From ZC4RG29 sp032907565 (GTDB lineage: Bacteria > Bacteroidota > Bacteroidia > Cytophagales > Cyclobacteriaceae): a stretch of DNA of 20,254 bases. The notes beneath the pieces were generated by a model that was not told the origin of the DNA, ran no database searches, and was given only the letters and a program-made list of their open reading frames with translations. This document shows positions 8,082 to 15,017 of this stretch, piece by piece (within the stretch, counting starts at the first letter, position 1; each line of letters begins with the position of its first letter). Both the position numbers and the translations under genes were made by a program. Where the stretch lies: NCBI GenBank assembly GCA_032907565.1, contig JAJJPK010000086.1, positions 1 through 20,254 on the forward strand, given 5' to 3'.

Positions 8082-8115
8082 GGTAACGACCGCTGCCTTT
8101 TTGGTCCCGACCGCT
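8082..8115. repeat. 13-bp direct repeat upstream of rplU
   Basis: GGTAACGACCGCT (8082-8094) and GGTCCCGACCGCT (8103-8115) agree at 11 of 13 positions and start 21 bp apart, two helical turns. The left copy also forms a small palindrome, GCGGT-AACG-ACCGC (8080-8093). They lie just upstream of the rplU -7 element, where an activator or repressor could bind. No regulator is identified. Confidence 0.5.
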
Positions 8116-8139
8116 CAGGAAAAGAATTTCAAAATTTAT

Positions 8140-8250
8140 TTATCCACATTAGCCCATCCACAAACCCAAAGAAAGGCCTAAATGAGGCCCTTTTAACCCC
8201 CTATCCTACAACGACTTATCTGTCCACAAATTATCCACATGATTTCCACA
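8140..8250 (+). promoter_or_regulatory. Cluster of DnaA boxes upstream of nrdB
   Basis: Two perfect DnaA boxes, TTATCCACA, stand at 8140-8148 and 8231-8239. Three more sites share the TCCACA core in the same orientation: 8154-8162 (CCATCCACA), 8220-8228 (CTGTCCACA) and 8242-8250 (ATTTCCACA). The last three cores begin at 8223, 8234 and 8245, exactly 11 bp apart, on one face of the helix. In E. coli DnaA binds boxes at the nrdAB promoter and links dNTP supply to replication, which fits the gene downstream. An origin or DnaA-titration function is the alternative. Confidence 0.7.
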
Positions 8251-8279
8251 ATCGCCCAAAACAGGCTGGAATCGCCGTT

Positions 8280-8310
8280 TTTGAATATTAGAAATCGTTT
8301 ATTTCATTTG
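8280..8310 (+). promoter_or_regulatory. nrdB promoter
   Basis: TTTG at 8280-8283 and TTCATTTG at 8303-8310 are separated by 19 bases, matching the Bacteroidota housekeeping promoter layout (TTTG, then TAnnTTTG with one mismatch). Transcription would begin near 8315-8320, leaving a leader of roughly 125-130 bases before the nrdB ATG. The phased DnaA-box triplet ends 29 bases upstream of the TTTG. Confidence 0.6.
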
Positions 8311-8314
8311 TACA

Positions 8315-8410
8315 CTTGACGTCGGGGAATCAGCCCCCGTACCTGACAAGCAAAAAATTTATAGGTATTCTCCTACCCGGGGTTCGGCCCTGGGCAGGTA
8401 TCTTTTTCGA
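8315..8410 (+). promoter_or_regulatory. Structured nrdB leader with terminator-like hairpin
   Basis: Two stems are visible in the predicted leader. The first is CGGGG (8323-8327) with CCCCG (8335-8339), which can be extended outward by CTTG/CAAG (8315-8318 with 8347-8350). The second is CCTaCCCGGGG (8372-8382) with CCCTGGGcAGG (8388-8398) over a TTCGG loop, followed by TATCTTTTT. The second looks like an intrinsic terminator placed 37 bases before the nrdB start codon, so it may act as an attenuator. I recognise no riboswitch class in it. Confidence 0.45.
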
Positions 8411-8444
8411 TTTTGGTTGAACCTTTAATAAAGTACGAGTTACC

Positions 8445-9434
8445 ATGAGCCACAATCAAGCCGAAGAACCCATCCTCAGGGAAAACAAGGACCGGTTTGT
8501 CCTGTTCCCTATCCAACACCACGACATTTGGAAATTCTACAAACAGGCCGAGGCCAGCTTCTGGACGGCAGAAGAAATCGACCTCAGCCATGACCTGAAG
8601 GACTGGGAGGGCCTTAATGATGGCGAACGGCATTTCATTACCCACGTGCTGGCCTTCTTTGCCGCCAGCGACGGAATTGTGAACGAAAACCTGGCGGAAA
8701 ACTTCGTGGGCGAAGTACAGTATACCGAGGCCAAATTCTTCTACGGCTTCCAGATCGCCATCGAAAATATCCACTCGGAGACCTACTCGCTCCTCATCGA
8801 CACTTATGTCAAGGACCCGCGCGAAAAGGACCGCCTCTTCCGCGCCATCGAAACGATGGAATGCGTGAAGAGAAAGGCCGACTGGGCCCTGCGGTGGATC
8901 GAGAAAGGAAGCTTCCAGGAACGACTCATCGCCTTCGCCGCAGTGGAAGGCATCTTCTTCTCTGGCTCCTTCTGCTCCATCTTCTGGCTGAAGAAGCGCG
9001 GCCTGATGCCCGGCCTCAGTTTCTCCAACGAACTGATCTCGCGCGACGAAGGACTGCACTGCGACTTCGCATGCCACCTGTACACGCACCACGTGGTAAA
9101 CAAGCTCCCTGAACAAACCGTCATCGACATAATCCGCGACGCCGTGGAGATCGAAAAGTACTTCGTCACGGACGCGCTGCCGGTCAAGCTTATTGGCATG
9201 AACGCAGAGTCCATGCGTCAATACATTGAGTTCGTCGCTGACCGACTCCTCAACGAACTTATTGGAAAGAAAATCTACAACGCTACCAATCCGTTCGACT
9301 TCATGGATATGATTTCGCTGCGCGGCAAAACCAATTTCTTTGAAAAACGTGTAGCCGAATACCAGAAGGCCGGAGTCATGAAAAGCACCGAGAAAGAAAG
9401 CGCTCCCAAGTTTTCCCTGAATGAAGATTTTTGA
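8445..9434 (+). CDS. nrdB: Ribonucleotide reductase class Ia, small (R2) subunit
   Basis: The 329-residue protein is the diiron-tyrosyl-radical subunit that activates NrdA for reduction of ribonucleoside diphosphates. Expected metal ligands are all present: Asp46 in EEIDLS, Glu107 and His110 in ENIHSETY, Glu168 in AVEGIFF, and Glu202 and His205 in RDEGLH. Tyr114, four residues after His110, is at the radical position. The FYGFQIAIENIHSETYSLLIDTY stretch is closer to eukaryotic R2 than to E. coli NrdB. The C-terminal tail FSLNEDF is the type of peptide that docks into the large subunit. The gene precedes nrdA by 133 bases and has a promoter, DnaA boxes and a structured leader upstream. Confidence 0.97.
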   Translation: MSHNQAEEPILRENKDRFVLFPIQHHDIWKFYKQAEASFWTAEEIDLSHDLKDWEGLNDGERHFITHVLAFFAASDGIVNENLAENFVGEVQYTEAKFFYGFQIAIENIHSETYSLLIDTYVKDPREKDRLFRAIETMECVKRKADWALRWIEKGSFQERLIAFAAVEGIFFSGSFCSIFWLKKRGLMPGLSFSNELISRDEGLHCDFACHLYTHHVVNKLPEQTVIDIIRDAVEIEKYFVTDALPVKLIGMNAESMRQYIEFVADRLLNELIGKKIYNATNPFDFMDMISLRGKTNFFEKRVAEYQKAGVMKSTEKESAPKFSLNEDF

Positions 9435-9453
9435 GTAGATTGGATTTCAGAGA

Positions 9454-9491
9454 ACGCCGGGATTTTCGGCGTGCCGGGACCCAAGGCCCGG
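9454..9491 (+). other. Two hairpins in the nrdB-nrdA spacer
   Basis: ACGCCG (9454-9459) pairs with CGGCGT (9467-9472), and directly after it CCGGG (9474-9478) pairs with CCCGG (9487-9491). No T-run follows either stem immediately; runs of T occur only at 9526-9532 and 9537-9543. They may stabilise or process the nrdB message, or tune the NrdB:NrdA ratio. The rest of the 133-base spacer is AT-rich and carries no clear TAnnTTTG element. Confidence 0.4.
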
Positions 9492-9567
9492 AAACGCATC
9501 AGCAATTCGTAAATACCGAACTGATTTTTTTGAGCTCTTTTTTAAACAAACAACCCTTATCTAAGAT

Positions 9568-12021
9568 ATGCTCGTAATTAAGCGCGACGGACGCCGGGAA
9601 TCCGTGAAATTCGATAAGATCACAGCCCGGATAGAGAAACTCTGCTATGGTCTCGACTCACGGCACATCAACCCTGTAGAAGTGGCCATGAAGGTCATTA
9701 ACGGCCTCTACGACGGCGTCACTACCGTGGAACTCGATAACCTCGCGGCTGAGATCGCAGCGACGATGACTACGCGTCATCCCGACTTCGCGAAGCTTGC
9801 AGCACGCATCGCTATATCCAACCTGCATAAGGTTACCAGCAAGTCGTTCTCCAGCACGATGAAACGACTGTATACGTACGTTGATCCGAAGACAGGACAA
9901 AATGCGCCGCTAATCTCCAAGGAAACCTGGAGGGTGATCAAGGAACACGCCGCGGAACTCGACGGCGCTATTATCCACGATCGCGACTTCAGCTACGATT
10001 ACTTCGGGTTCAAGACACTCGAGCGTTCCTACCTGATGAAAATCGACGGCAAAACTATTGAACGGCCGCAGCATATGCTGATGCGCGTTGCCGTCGGCAT
10101 TCACGGCGACGACGTCCCCGCAGCCATCGAGACGTACAACCTGCTGTCCGAAAAATGGTTTACGCATGCGACCCCGACGCTGTTCAACGCCGGCACGCCG
10201 AAACCTCAGCTGTCGTCTTGCTTCCTCCTCACCATGAAAGAGGATAGCATCGACGGCATCTACGATACATTGAAACAATGCGCGAAAATTTCGCAGTCCG
10301 CAGGAGGCATCGGCCTCAGCATCCATAACATACGGGCTAAAGGCTCCTACATTAAAGGTACGGGCGGAACGTCCAATGGCATTGTGCCCATGCTCCGCAA
10401 CTTCGACATGACCGCACGGTATGTCGACCAGGGTGGCGGAAAGCGCAAGGGAAGCTTTGCCATCTACCTGGAGCCGTGGCACGCCGATATCTTCGACTTC
10501 CTCGACCTTAAGAAAAACCACGGCAAGGAAGAGCTTCGCGCCCGCGACCTTTTCTACGCACTCTGGGTTCCCGACCTGTTCATGAAACGGGTGGAAAACA
10601 ACGAGATGTGGTCGCTCTTCTGCCCGAACGAAGCGCCTGGTCTGGCCGAAGTGTACGGTGAAGAGTTTGAGCGCCTCTATGAAAAATACGAGCGCGAAGA
10701 AAGATACCGCCGCCAGGTAAAGGCACAAGACCTCTGGTTCGAAATTCTTGAAGCACAAATTGAAACGGGCACGCCGTACATGCTGTACAAGGATGCGGCA
10801 AACCGGAAGTCCAACCAGAAGAACCTGGGCACGATCAAGTCGAGCAACCTCTGCACGGAGATCATGGAGTACACGGCACCCGACGAAGTGGCGGTGTGCA
10901 ACCTGGCTTCCATTGCCTTGCCGAAGTTCGTGACCGACGAAGGCACCTTCGATCACCAGAAGCTATACGAAATCACGAAGGTAGTGACGCGCAACCTTAA
11001 CAAGGTTATCGACATCAACTACTACCCCATCGAAGAGGCCCGGAGGTCGAACATGCGGCACCGCCCCATCGGCATCGGCGTTCAGGGTCTGGCGGATACG
11101 TTCATCCAACTCCGCATGCCATTCGACTCCGAGGAAGCCCGGCGCCTGAACGAAGACATTTTCGAAACGATATACTACGGTGCCATGGAGGCATCCATGG
11201 AGTTGGCCAAAGTTGCCGGCCCTTACGAAACCTTCAAGGGATCGCCGGTATCCAAGGGCATATTCCAGTTCGATATGTGGGGTGTCACCCCGAAGAGCGG
11301 ACGCTGGAACTGGGAGCAACTCAAACGCGACGTGAAACAACACGGGGTACGGAACTCGCTCCTGATCGCGCCCATGCCGACGGCTTCCACCTCGCAGATT
11401 CTCGGCAACAACGAATGCTTTGAGCCATACACATCGAATGTCTATACGCGGAGAACCCTCTCCGGCGACTTCATCGTCGTGAACCGTCACCTGATGAAAG
11501 ACCTGATGGAACTCGGCCTGTGGAATGAGAACATGCGGCAAAAGCTGATCGCCTCGAACGGTTCCGTACAGGATATTCCTGAGATCCCACAAAACATCAA
11601 GGACATCTATAAGACGGTGTGGGAGATCTCGCAGAAGGTGATCATCGACATGTCGGCCGACCGTGGTGCGTACATCTGCCAGTCGCAAAGCCTGAACATT
11701 CACATCACAAACCCGAACTTCGGCAAGCTAACGTCCATGCACTTTTATGCCTGGAAGAAAGGGCTCAAGACCGGCATGTACTACCTGCGCTCCACGGCGG
11801 CAGCGGATGCCATCAAGTTCACCCTTGACAAGTCCGCTCTCAAGGAAGGCACACCGGCACCTCTGCGTGCGCCCGAGCAAAAAGTTGCCGTTCCCGTGGC
11901 CCAATCCAAGTACCAGCAGGAGCTCAGCTATCAGCCCGCCGACGCCGATTACGAGCAAAAGCGTGCCGACATGGCCTGCTCTCTCGACAATCCCGACGCG
12001 TGCGAGGCTTGCGGAAGCTGA
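9568..12021 (+). CDS. nrdA: Ribonucleotide reductase class Ia, large (R1) subunit
   Basis: The 817-residue protein holds the active and allosteric sites for making dNDPs. An ATP-cone (about 1-90, opening LVIKRDGRRESVKFD) gives overall activity control by ATP/dATP. The barrel carries the redox pair Cys218 (SSCF) and Cys444 (VAVCNLAS), and the catalytic triplet Asn427, Cys429 and Glu431 in NLCTE. The AGGIGLSIHNIRAKGSYI loop belongs to the specificity region, and MPTASTSQILGNNECFEPYTSN is a further family signature. The C-terminal CEACGS supplies the CxxC pair that re-reduces the active site. The order nrdB-nrdA is the reverse of E. coli. A bidirectional terminator follows within 20 bases. Confidence 0.97.
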   Translation: MLVIKRDGRRESVKFDKITARIEKLCYGLDSRHINPVEVAMKVINGLYDGVTTVELDNLAAEIAATMTTRHPDFAKLAARIAISNLHKVTSKSFSSTMKRLYTYVDPKTGQNAPLISKETWRVIKEHAAELDGAIIHDRDFSYDYFGFKTLERSYLMKIDGKTIERPQHMLMRVAVGIHGDDVPAAIETYNLLSEKWFTHATPTLFNAGTPKPQLSSCFLLTMKEDSIDGIYDTLKQCAKISQSAGGIGLSIHNIRAKGSYIKGTGGTSNGIVPMLRNFDMTARYVDQGGGKRKGSFAIYLEPWHADIFDFLDLKKNHGKEELRARDLFYALWVPDLFMKRVENNEMWSLFCPNEAPGLAEVYGEEFERLYEKYEREERYRRQVKAQDLWFEILEAQIETGTPYMLYKDAANRKSNQKNLGTIKSSNLCTEIMEYTAPDEVAVCNLASIALPKFVTDEGTFDHQKLYEITKVVTRNLNKVIDINYYPIEEARRSNMRHRPIGIGVQGLADTFIQLRMPFDSEEARRLNEDIFETIYYGAMEASMELAKVAGPYETFKGSPVSKGIFQFDMWGVTPKSGRWNWEQLKRDVKQHGVRNSLLIAPMPTASTSQILGNNECFEPYTSNVYTRRTLSGDFIVVNRHLMKDLMELGLWNENMRQKLIASNGSVQDIPEIPQNIKDIYKTVWEISQKVIIDMSADRGAYICQSQSLNIHITNPNFGKLTSMHFYAWKKGLKTGMYYLRSTAAADAIKFTLDKSALKEGTPAPLRAPEQKVAVPVAQSKYQQELSYQPADADYEQKRADMACSLDNPDACEACGS

Positions 12022-12039
12022 TCTAAGAGACGGCAAATG

Positions 12040-12074
12040 AAAAAGGGGTCGTCCATGCGGATGACCCCTTTTTT
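12040..12074. terminator. Bidirectional terminator between nrdA and acs
   Basis: GGGGTCGTCC (12045-12054) pairs with GGATGACCCC (12059-12068) over ATGC, with one G-U pair. An A5 tract precedes it and a T6 tract follows, so it can stop transcription in both directions. It lies between the convergent ends of nrdA and acs. Confidence 0.9.
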
Positions 12075-12092
12075 GTTATCCCTAGCTCTGGT

Positions 12093-13994
12093 TCATAACT
12101 CGTGCAAAGCACCTGCCTTGATCTCTTCTACGACGGACGGATCGAGCAGCGTGGATACGTCTCCGAGATTCGACGTGTCGCCCTCGGCAATCTTGCGAAG
12201 GATGCGGCGCATGATCTTACCTGACCGCGTCTTGGGGAGGCCACCGACAAACTGGATCTTGTCGGGCTTGGCAATCGGACCGATGAGTTTGGCCACGATC
12301 TCACGAACTTCTTTGCGCAGCTTTTCTTCCTCGTGCGGTTTGTCGTAGCAGGTCACGAAAGCGTATATGCCCTGCCCCTTGAGGTCGTGCGGAAAACCGA
12401 CGACGGCTGTCTCGCAGACGGACGAATGTTCGCAGATGGCACTTTCAATTTCTGCCGTGCCGAGGTTATGACCCGAGACGATGATGATGTCATCAACACG
12501 CCCGGTAATACGATAAAATCCTTCCTCGTCGCGTTTGCAGCCGTCGCCTGTAAAGTATTTGCCGGGGAAGGTCGAAAAGTACGTCTCGCGAAAACGGTCA
12601 TGGTTGCCGTAGATGGTCCTGGCCATCGCCGGCCACGGGAACCGGATGGCAAGCCGGCCTTCGACGGAATTCCCCTGTACTTCCAGGCCACCTTCATTCA
12701 TGATTACCGGCTGAATACCCGGCAACGGGAAAGACGCATGGGAAGGTTTCATGGGCGTAACGTGTGCGATGGGTGATATCATGAAGCCGCCCGTTTCCGT
12801 CTGCCACCAGGTGTCGATGACGGGGCACTTGCTCTTCCCTATGTGCGTGTAATACCAGTTCCACGCTTCCTCGTTGATAGGTTCGCCCACGGTGCCAATC
12901 ACTTCCAGGTGGCTCAGGTCATACGCCTCCACAAAACTGAGCGGAGCACGCGCCAGTGACCGAATTGCTGTTGGGGCGGTATAGAAAATATTGACCCGAT
13001 GTTTCTCGCATACGTGCCAGAATCTTCCCATGTCCGGCCACGACGGGATGCCTTCAAACATCAACGTGATTGCACCCGCGGCCAGCGGGCCGTACAATAT
13101 ATAAGAGTGCCCGGTGATCCAGCCGATGTCCGCGGTGCACCAGTACACCTGGCCTTCACGGTATCGAAAGGCGGTAAGGAACGTGTACGTGATGTACACC
13201 AAATATCCTCCGCACGTGTGCACCATGCCCTTCGGTTTGCCAGTAGAGCCGGAGGTGTAGAGGATGAAAAGAACGTCCTCCGCGTCCATTTCTTCGGCGG
13301 GGCAGGTAGCCTCCATCCCTTTGATCTCGTCGTGCCACCACACATCGCGGCCTTTCTTCATCAGCACGTCGGAATGGATGCGCTGGTATACAATGCACCG
13401 CGTTACCTCCGGGCATTTCTCAAGCGCTTCGTCCATAATACCTTTGAGGTCGATCGTTTTGGCCCCCCTGTAGGAGCCGTCGGCAGTGACTACAATCTTG
13501 CAGCCCGCATCGCTGATCCTGTCTACCAAGGAGCGTGAAGAAAACCCTGCGAACACCACGGAATGGATAGCGCCAATACGCGCGCAGGCAAGCATCGTAT
13601 ATGCCAGCTCAGGAATCATGGGAAGGTAGATGCAAACCCTGTCGCCTTTCTTCACGCCGTTTTTCTTCAGCATGTTTGCCGTCCGGCATACTTCATCGTG
13701 AAGTTGTTGATAAGTGATAGTCCGGGCAGGACCCTGGGGATCGTTCGGTTCCCAGATTATTGCCGTTTGATTTGCGCGGGCCGGCAAATGGCGGTCGATG
13801 CAATTCTCCGTCACATTGAGCTTGCCTCCGATGAACCACTTTACTTCGGGTTTGTTGAAATCCCATTCGAGGGTCTTTGTCCATTTTTTCCGCCACACAA
13901 AATCTTCGGCGATTTCCGACCAGAAGGATTCGGGATCTTCTACACTCTTGCGGTAAATGCGTTCGTAATCTGCGAGAGAACTGATTATTTCCAT
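12093..13994 (-). CDS. acs: Acetyl-CoA synthetase (AMP-forming)
   Basis: The enzyme activates acetate to acetyl-AMP and then acetyl-CoA in the cytoplasm. From the ATG at 13994 it has 633 residues, close to the usual 640-650. Visible motifs are the ATP-binding YTSGSTGKPKG (246-256), VGEPINEEAW (369-378), DTWWQTETGG (394-403) with the Trp that favours acetate, ITGRVDDIIIVSGHNLGTAEIE near 496-517, and the acetylatable lysine in PKTRSGKIMRR (Lys593). In SGHNLG the Asn stands where I remember many Acs proteins having Arg. A 12-codon upstream extension is unlikely: it covers a palindromic operator candidate and a CATTTTTG sequence (14002-14009, minus strand) that resembles the -7 element. The gene converges on nrdA and diverges from the glycosyltransferase operon. 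Confidence 0.96.
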   Translation of the reverse strand: MEIISSLADYERIYRKSVEDPESFWSEIAEDFVWRKKWTKTLEWDFNKPEVKWFIGGKLNVTENCIDRHLPARANQTAIIWEPNDPQGPARTITYQQLHDEVCRTANMLKKNGVKKGDRVCIYLPMIPELAYTMLACARIGAIHSVVFAGFSSRSLVDRISDAGCKIVVTADGSYRGAKTIDLKGIMDEALEKCPEVTRCIVYQRIHSDVLMKKGRDVWWHDEIKGMEATCPAEEMDAEDVLFILYTSGSTGKPKGMVHTCGGYLVYITYTFLTAFRYREGQVYWCTADIGWITGHSYILYGPLAAGAITLMFEGIPSWPDMGRFWHVCEKHRVNIFYTAPTAIRSLARAPLSFVEAYDLSHLEVIGTVGEPINEEAWNWYYTHIGKSKCPVIDTWWQTETGGFMISPIAHVTPMKPSHASFPLPGIQPVIMNEGGLEVQGNSVEGRLAIRFPWPAMARTIYGNHDRFRETYFSTFPGKYFTGDGCKRDEEGFYRITGRVDDIIIVSGHNLGTAEIESAICEHSSVCETAVVGFPHDLKGQGIYAFVTCYDKPHEEEKLRKEVREIVAKLIGPIAKPDKIQFVGGLPKTRSGKIMRRILRKIAEGDTSNLGDVSTLLDPSVVEEIKAGALHEL

Positions 13995-14013
13995 AGCCTG
14001 ACAAAAATGAAGC

Positions 14014-14030
14014 GTGTCACGTATTGACAC
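14014..14030. promoter_or_regulatory. Palindromic operator candidate between acs and the glycosyltransferase operon
   Basis: GTGTCA-CGTAT-TGACAC is a perfect 6-5-6 inverted repeat 20 bases upstream of the acs start and immediately upstream of its possible -7 element. An eight-base direct repeat TATTGACA occurs at 14022-14029 (within the palindrome) and again at 14038-14045, so a third half-site lies 16 bp away. This arrangement suits a dimeric regulator that may control acs, the divergent operon, or both. The regulator family is not identified. Confidence 0.55.
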
Positions 14031-14128
14031 TGGCTAATATTGACATCTTTTATAATAATTTCAAATGCGTGCCAACGCACACGGGTCTTTTTTTGTACTT
14101 TTCTTTAGAACCGGCGTTTGCGGTATTT

Positions 14129-14974
14129 ATGAGAACGTTGAGCGCATCCATAGTGGCCTACAGAAATTCAGTTCCGATGCTAAACCGGGCCATAACCAGT
14201 TTCCTGGAGAGCGCTCCGAATTCGGTGCTGTATCTGATTGACAATTCTCCCACCGACGCATTGCGCCAAATTGTATCAAGCCCGCGTGTGATCTATGTGC
14301 ACTGCCGACAAAACATCGGGTTCGGAGCTGCACACAACATCGCCCTGCGCAGTGTGATGCACCATTCGACGTATCATCTCGTGTTGAATCCGGATGTGTA
14401 TTTTGATTCGCCTGTTATTCCCGAGTTGCAGGCTTTCATGGATGCAAATCCCGATGTAGGCCTCGTCATGCCGAAAGTGCTAAACCCGGATGGCACGTTG
14501 CAACGGTTATGCAAGTTGTTGCCATCACCGTGGACGCTGATTACTCGAAACTTTTTACCGCCCCTTGCCGAACGGGAAAACTTCACCTACGAATTACAGT
14601 TTACGGATTACCAACGCTTGCTCGATGTGCCTTTCCTGTCCGGATGTTTCATGTTTCTTCGAATGTCCGTACTGGAAAGCGCGGGTCTTTTTGACGAGCG
14701 CTACTTTCTATATGCAGAAGACCTGGATCTGTGCAGAAGAATTCATCAGCATGCCCGGACCGTTTACTATCCTCATGCTGTCATCTATCACGACCAGGAA
14801 AAAGCAAAAGGCCTGCTCTTTCACAAAATCAGGAGTCTGAGCCAATACTTTAATAAATGGGGCTGGCTGCACGACGAGGAAAGACGACGAATCAACAGCC
14901 AGGTACTGAACAAGGAGATCGCGAGATACAACCTGGAAAGCAAAAATTTTTCTGAAAAGCGTGTACCAGGATAG
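14129..14974 (+). CDS. GT2-family glycosyltransferase (rhamnosyltransferase-like)
   Basis: The 281-residue protein has a GT-A fold of family 2: SASIVAYRN at the start of the nucleotide-binding half, IDNS (37-40), the NIGFGAAHNIAL stretch (62-73), the metal-binding NPDV (87-90), MPKVLNPDGTLQ (114-124), and SGCFMFLRMSVLESAGLFDERYFLYAEDLDLCRRI near 171-205 with Glu197-Asp198. This pattern is shared by WbbL-like rhamnosyltransferases, though the sugar and acceptor cannot be read from sequence. No membrane segment is visible. I start at the ATG at 14129, where homology begins; the frame is open 35 codons further upstream, but that stretch lies in the divergent control region. It is the first gene of the accessory operon, 43 bases before the nucleotidyltransferase gene. 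Confidence 0.9.
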   Translation: MRTLSASIVAYRNSVPMLNRAITSFLESAPNSVLYLIDNSPTDALRQIVSSPRVIYVHCRQNIGFGAAHNIALRSVMHHSTYHLVLNPDVYFDSPVIPELQAFMDANPDVGLVMPKVLNPDGTLQRLCKLLPSPWTLITRNFLPPLAERENFTYELQFTDYQRLLDVPFLSGCFMFLRMSVLESAGLFDERYFLYAEDLDLCRRIHQHARTVYYPHAVIYHDQEKAKGLLFHKIRSLSQYFNKWGWLHDEERRRINSQVLNKEIARYNLESKNFSEKRVPG

Positions 14975-15017
14975 CCTCTCCCTTGTATAGGTATTGAGAG
15001 CCATTGATTAATTAAAC

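Larger units (their letters stand above)
8033..8444. other. Divergent gene-free control region between rplU and nrdB
   Basis: This 412-base spacer separates minus-strand rplU from plus-strand nrdB and is well above the usual spacing here. From left to right it holds the rplU -7 element, a 13-bp direct repeat, an AT-rich patch (about 8125-8143), five TCCACA sites including two perfect DnaA boxes, a small hairpin between them (8172-8194), the nrdB promoter, and a structured nrdB leader. I see no coding potential that resembles a real gene. Confidence 0.8.

Noticed and set aside
8315..8444. Cobalamin riboswitch or NrdR box before nrdB
   Set aside because: By eye I found no B12-box-like segment and no ACACnATATnnTGTGT-like NrdR palindrome; the reductase is also class Ia, not the B12-dependent class II.
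8373..9221. Open frame of 282 codons on the minus strand, antisense to nrdB and its leader
   Set aside because: It overlaps the whole conserved core of nrdB, resembles no family, and reads as the codon-bias shadow of nrdB.
9910..10956. Long open frame on the minus strand, 348 codons, antisense to nrdA
   Set aside because: It lies wholly within nrdA, shows no recognisable family, and its amino-acid make-up is what the third-position bias of nrdA would give on the other strand.
14066..14095. Terminator in the glycosyltransferase leader (TGCGT/ACGCA hairpin followed by T8)
   Set aside because: The stem is only 5 bp and lies 8 bases from the T-run, so it is weak; the run TTTTTTTG is as easily a poor -7 element.
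14024..14128. N-terminal extension of 35 residues on the glycosyltransferase
   Set aside because: It runs through the palindromic control region and has no resemblance to GT2 proteins, which start at about the MRTLSASIVAY segment.
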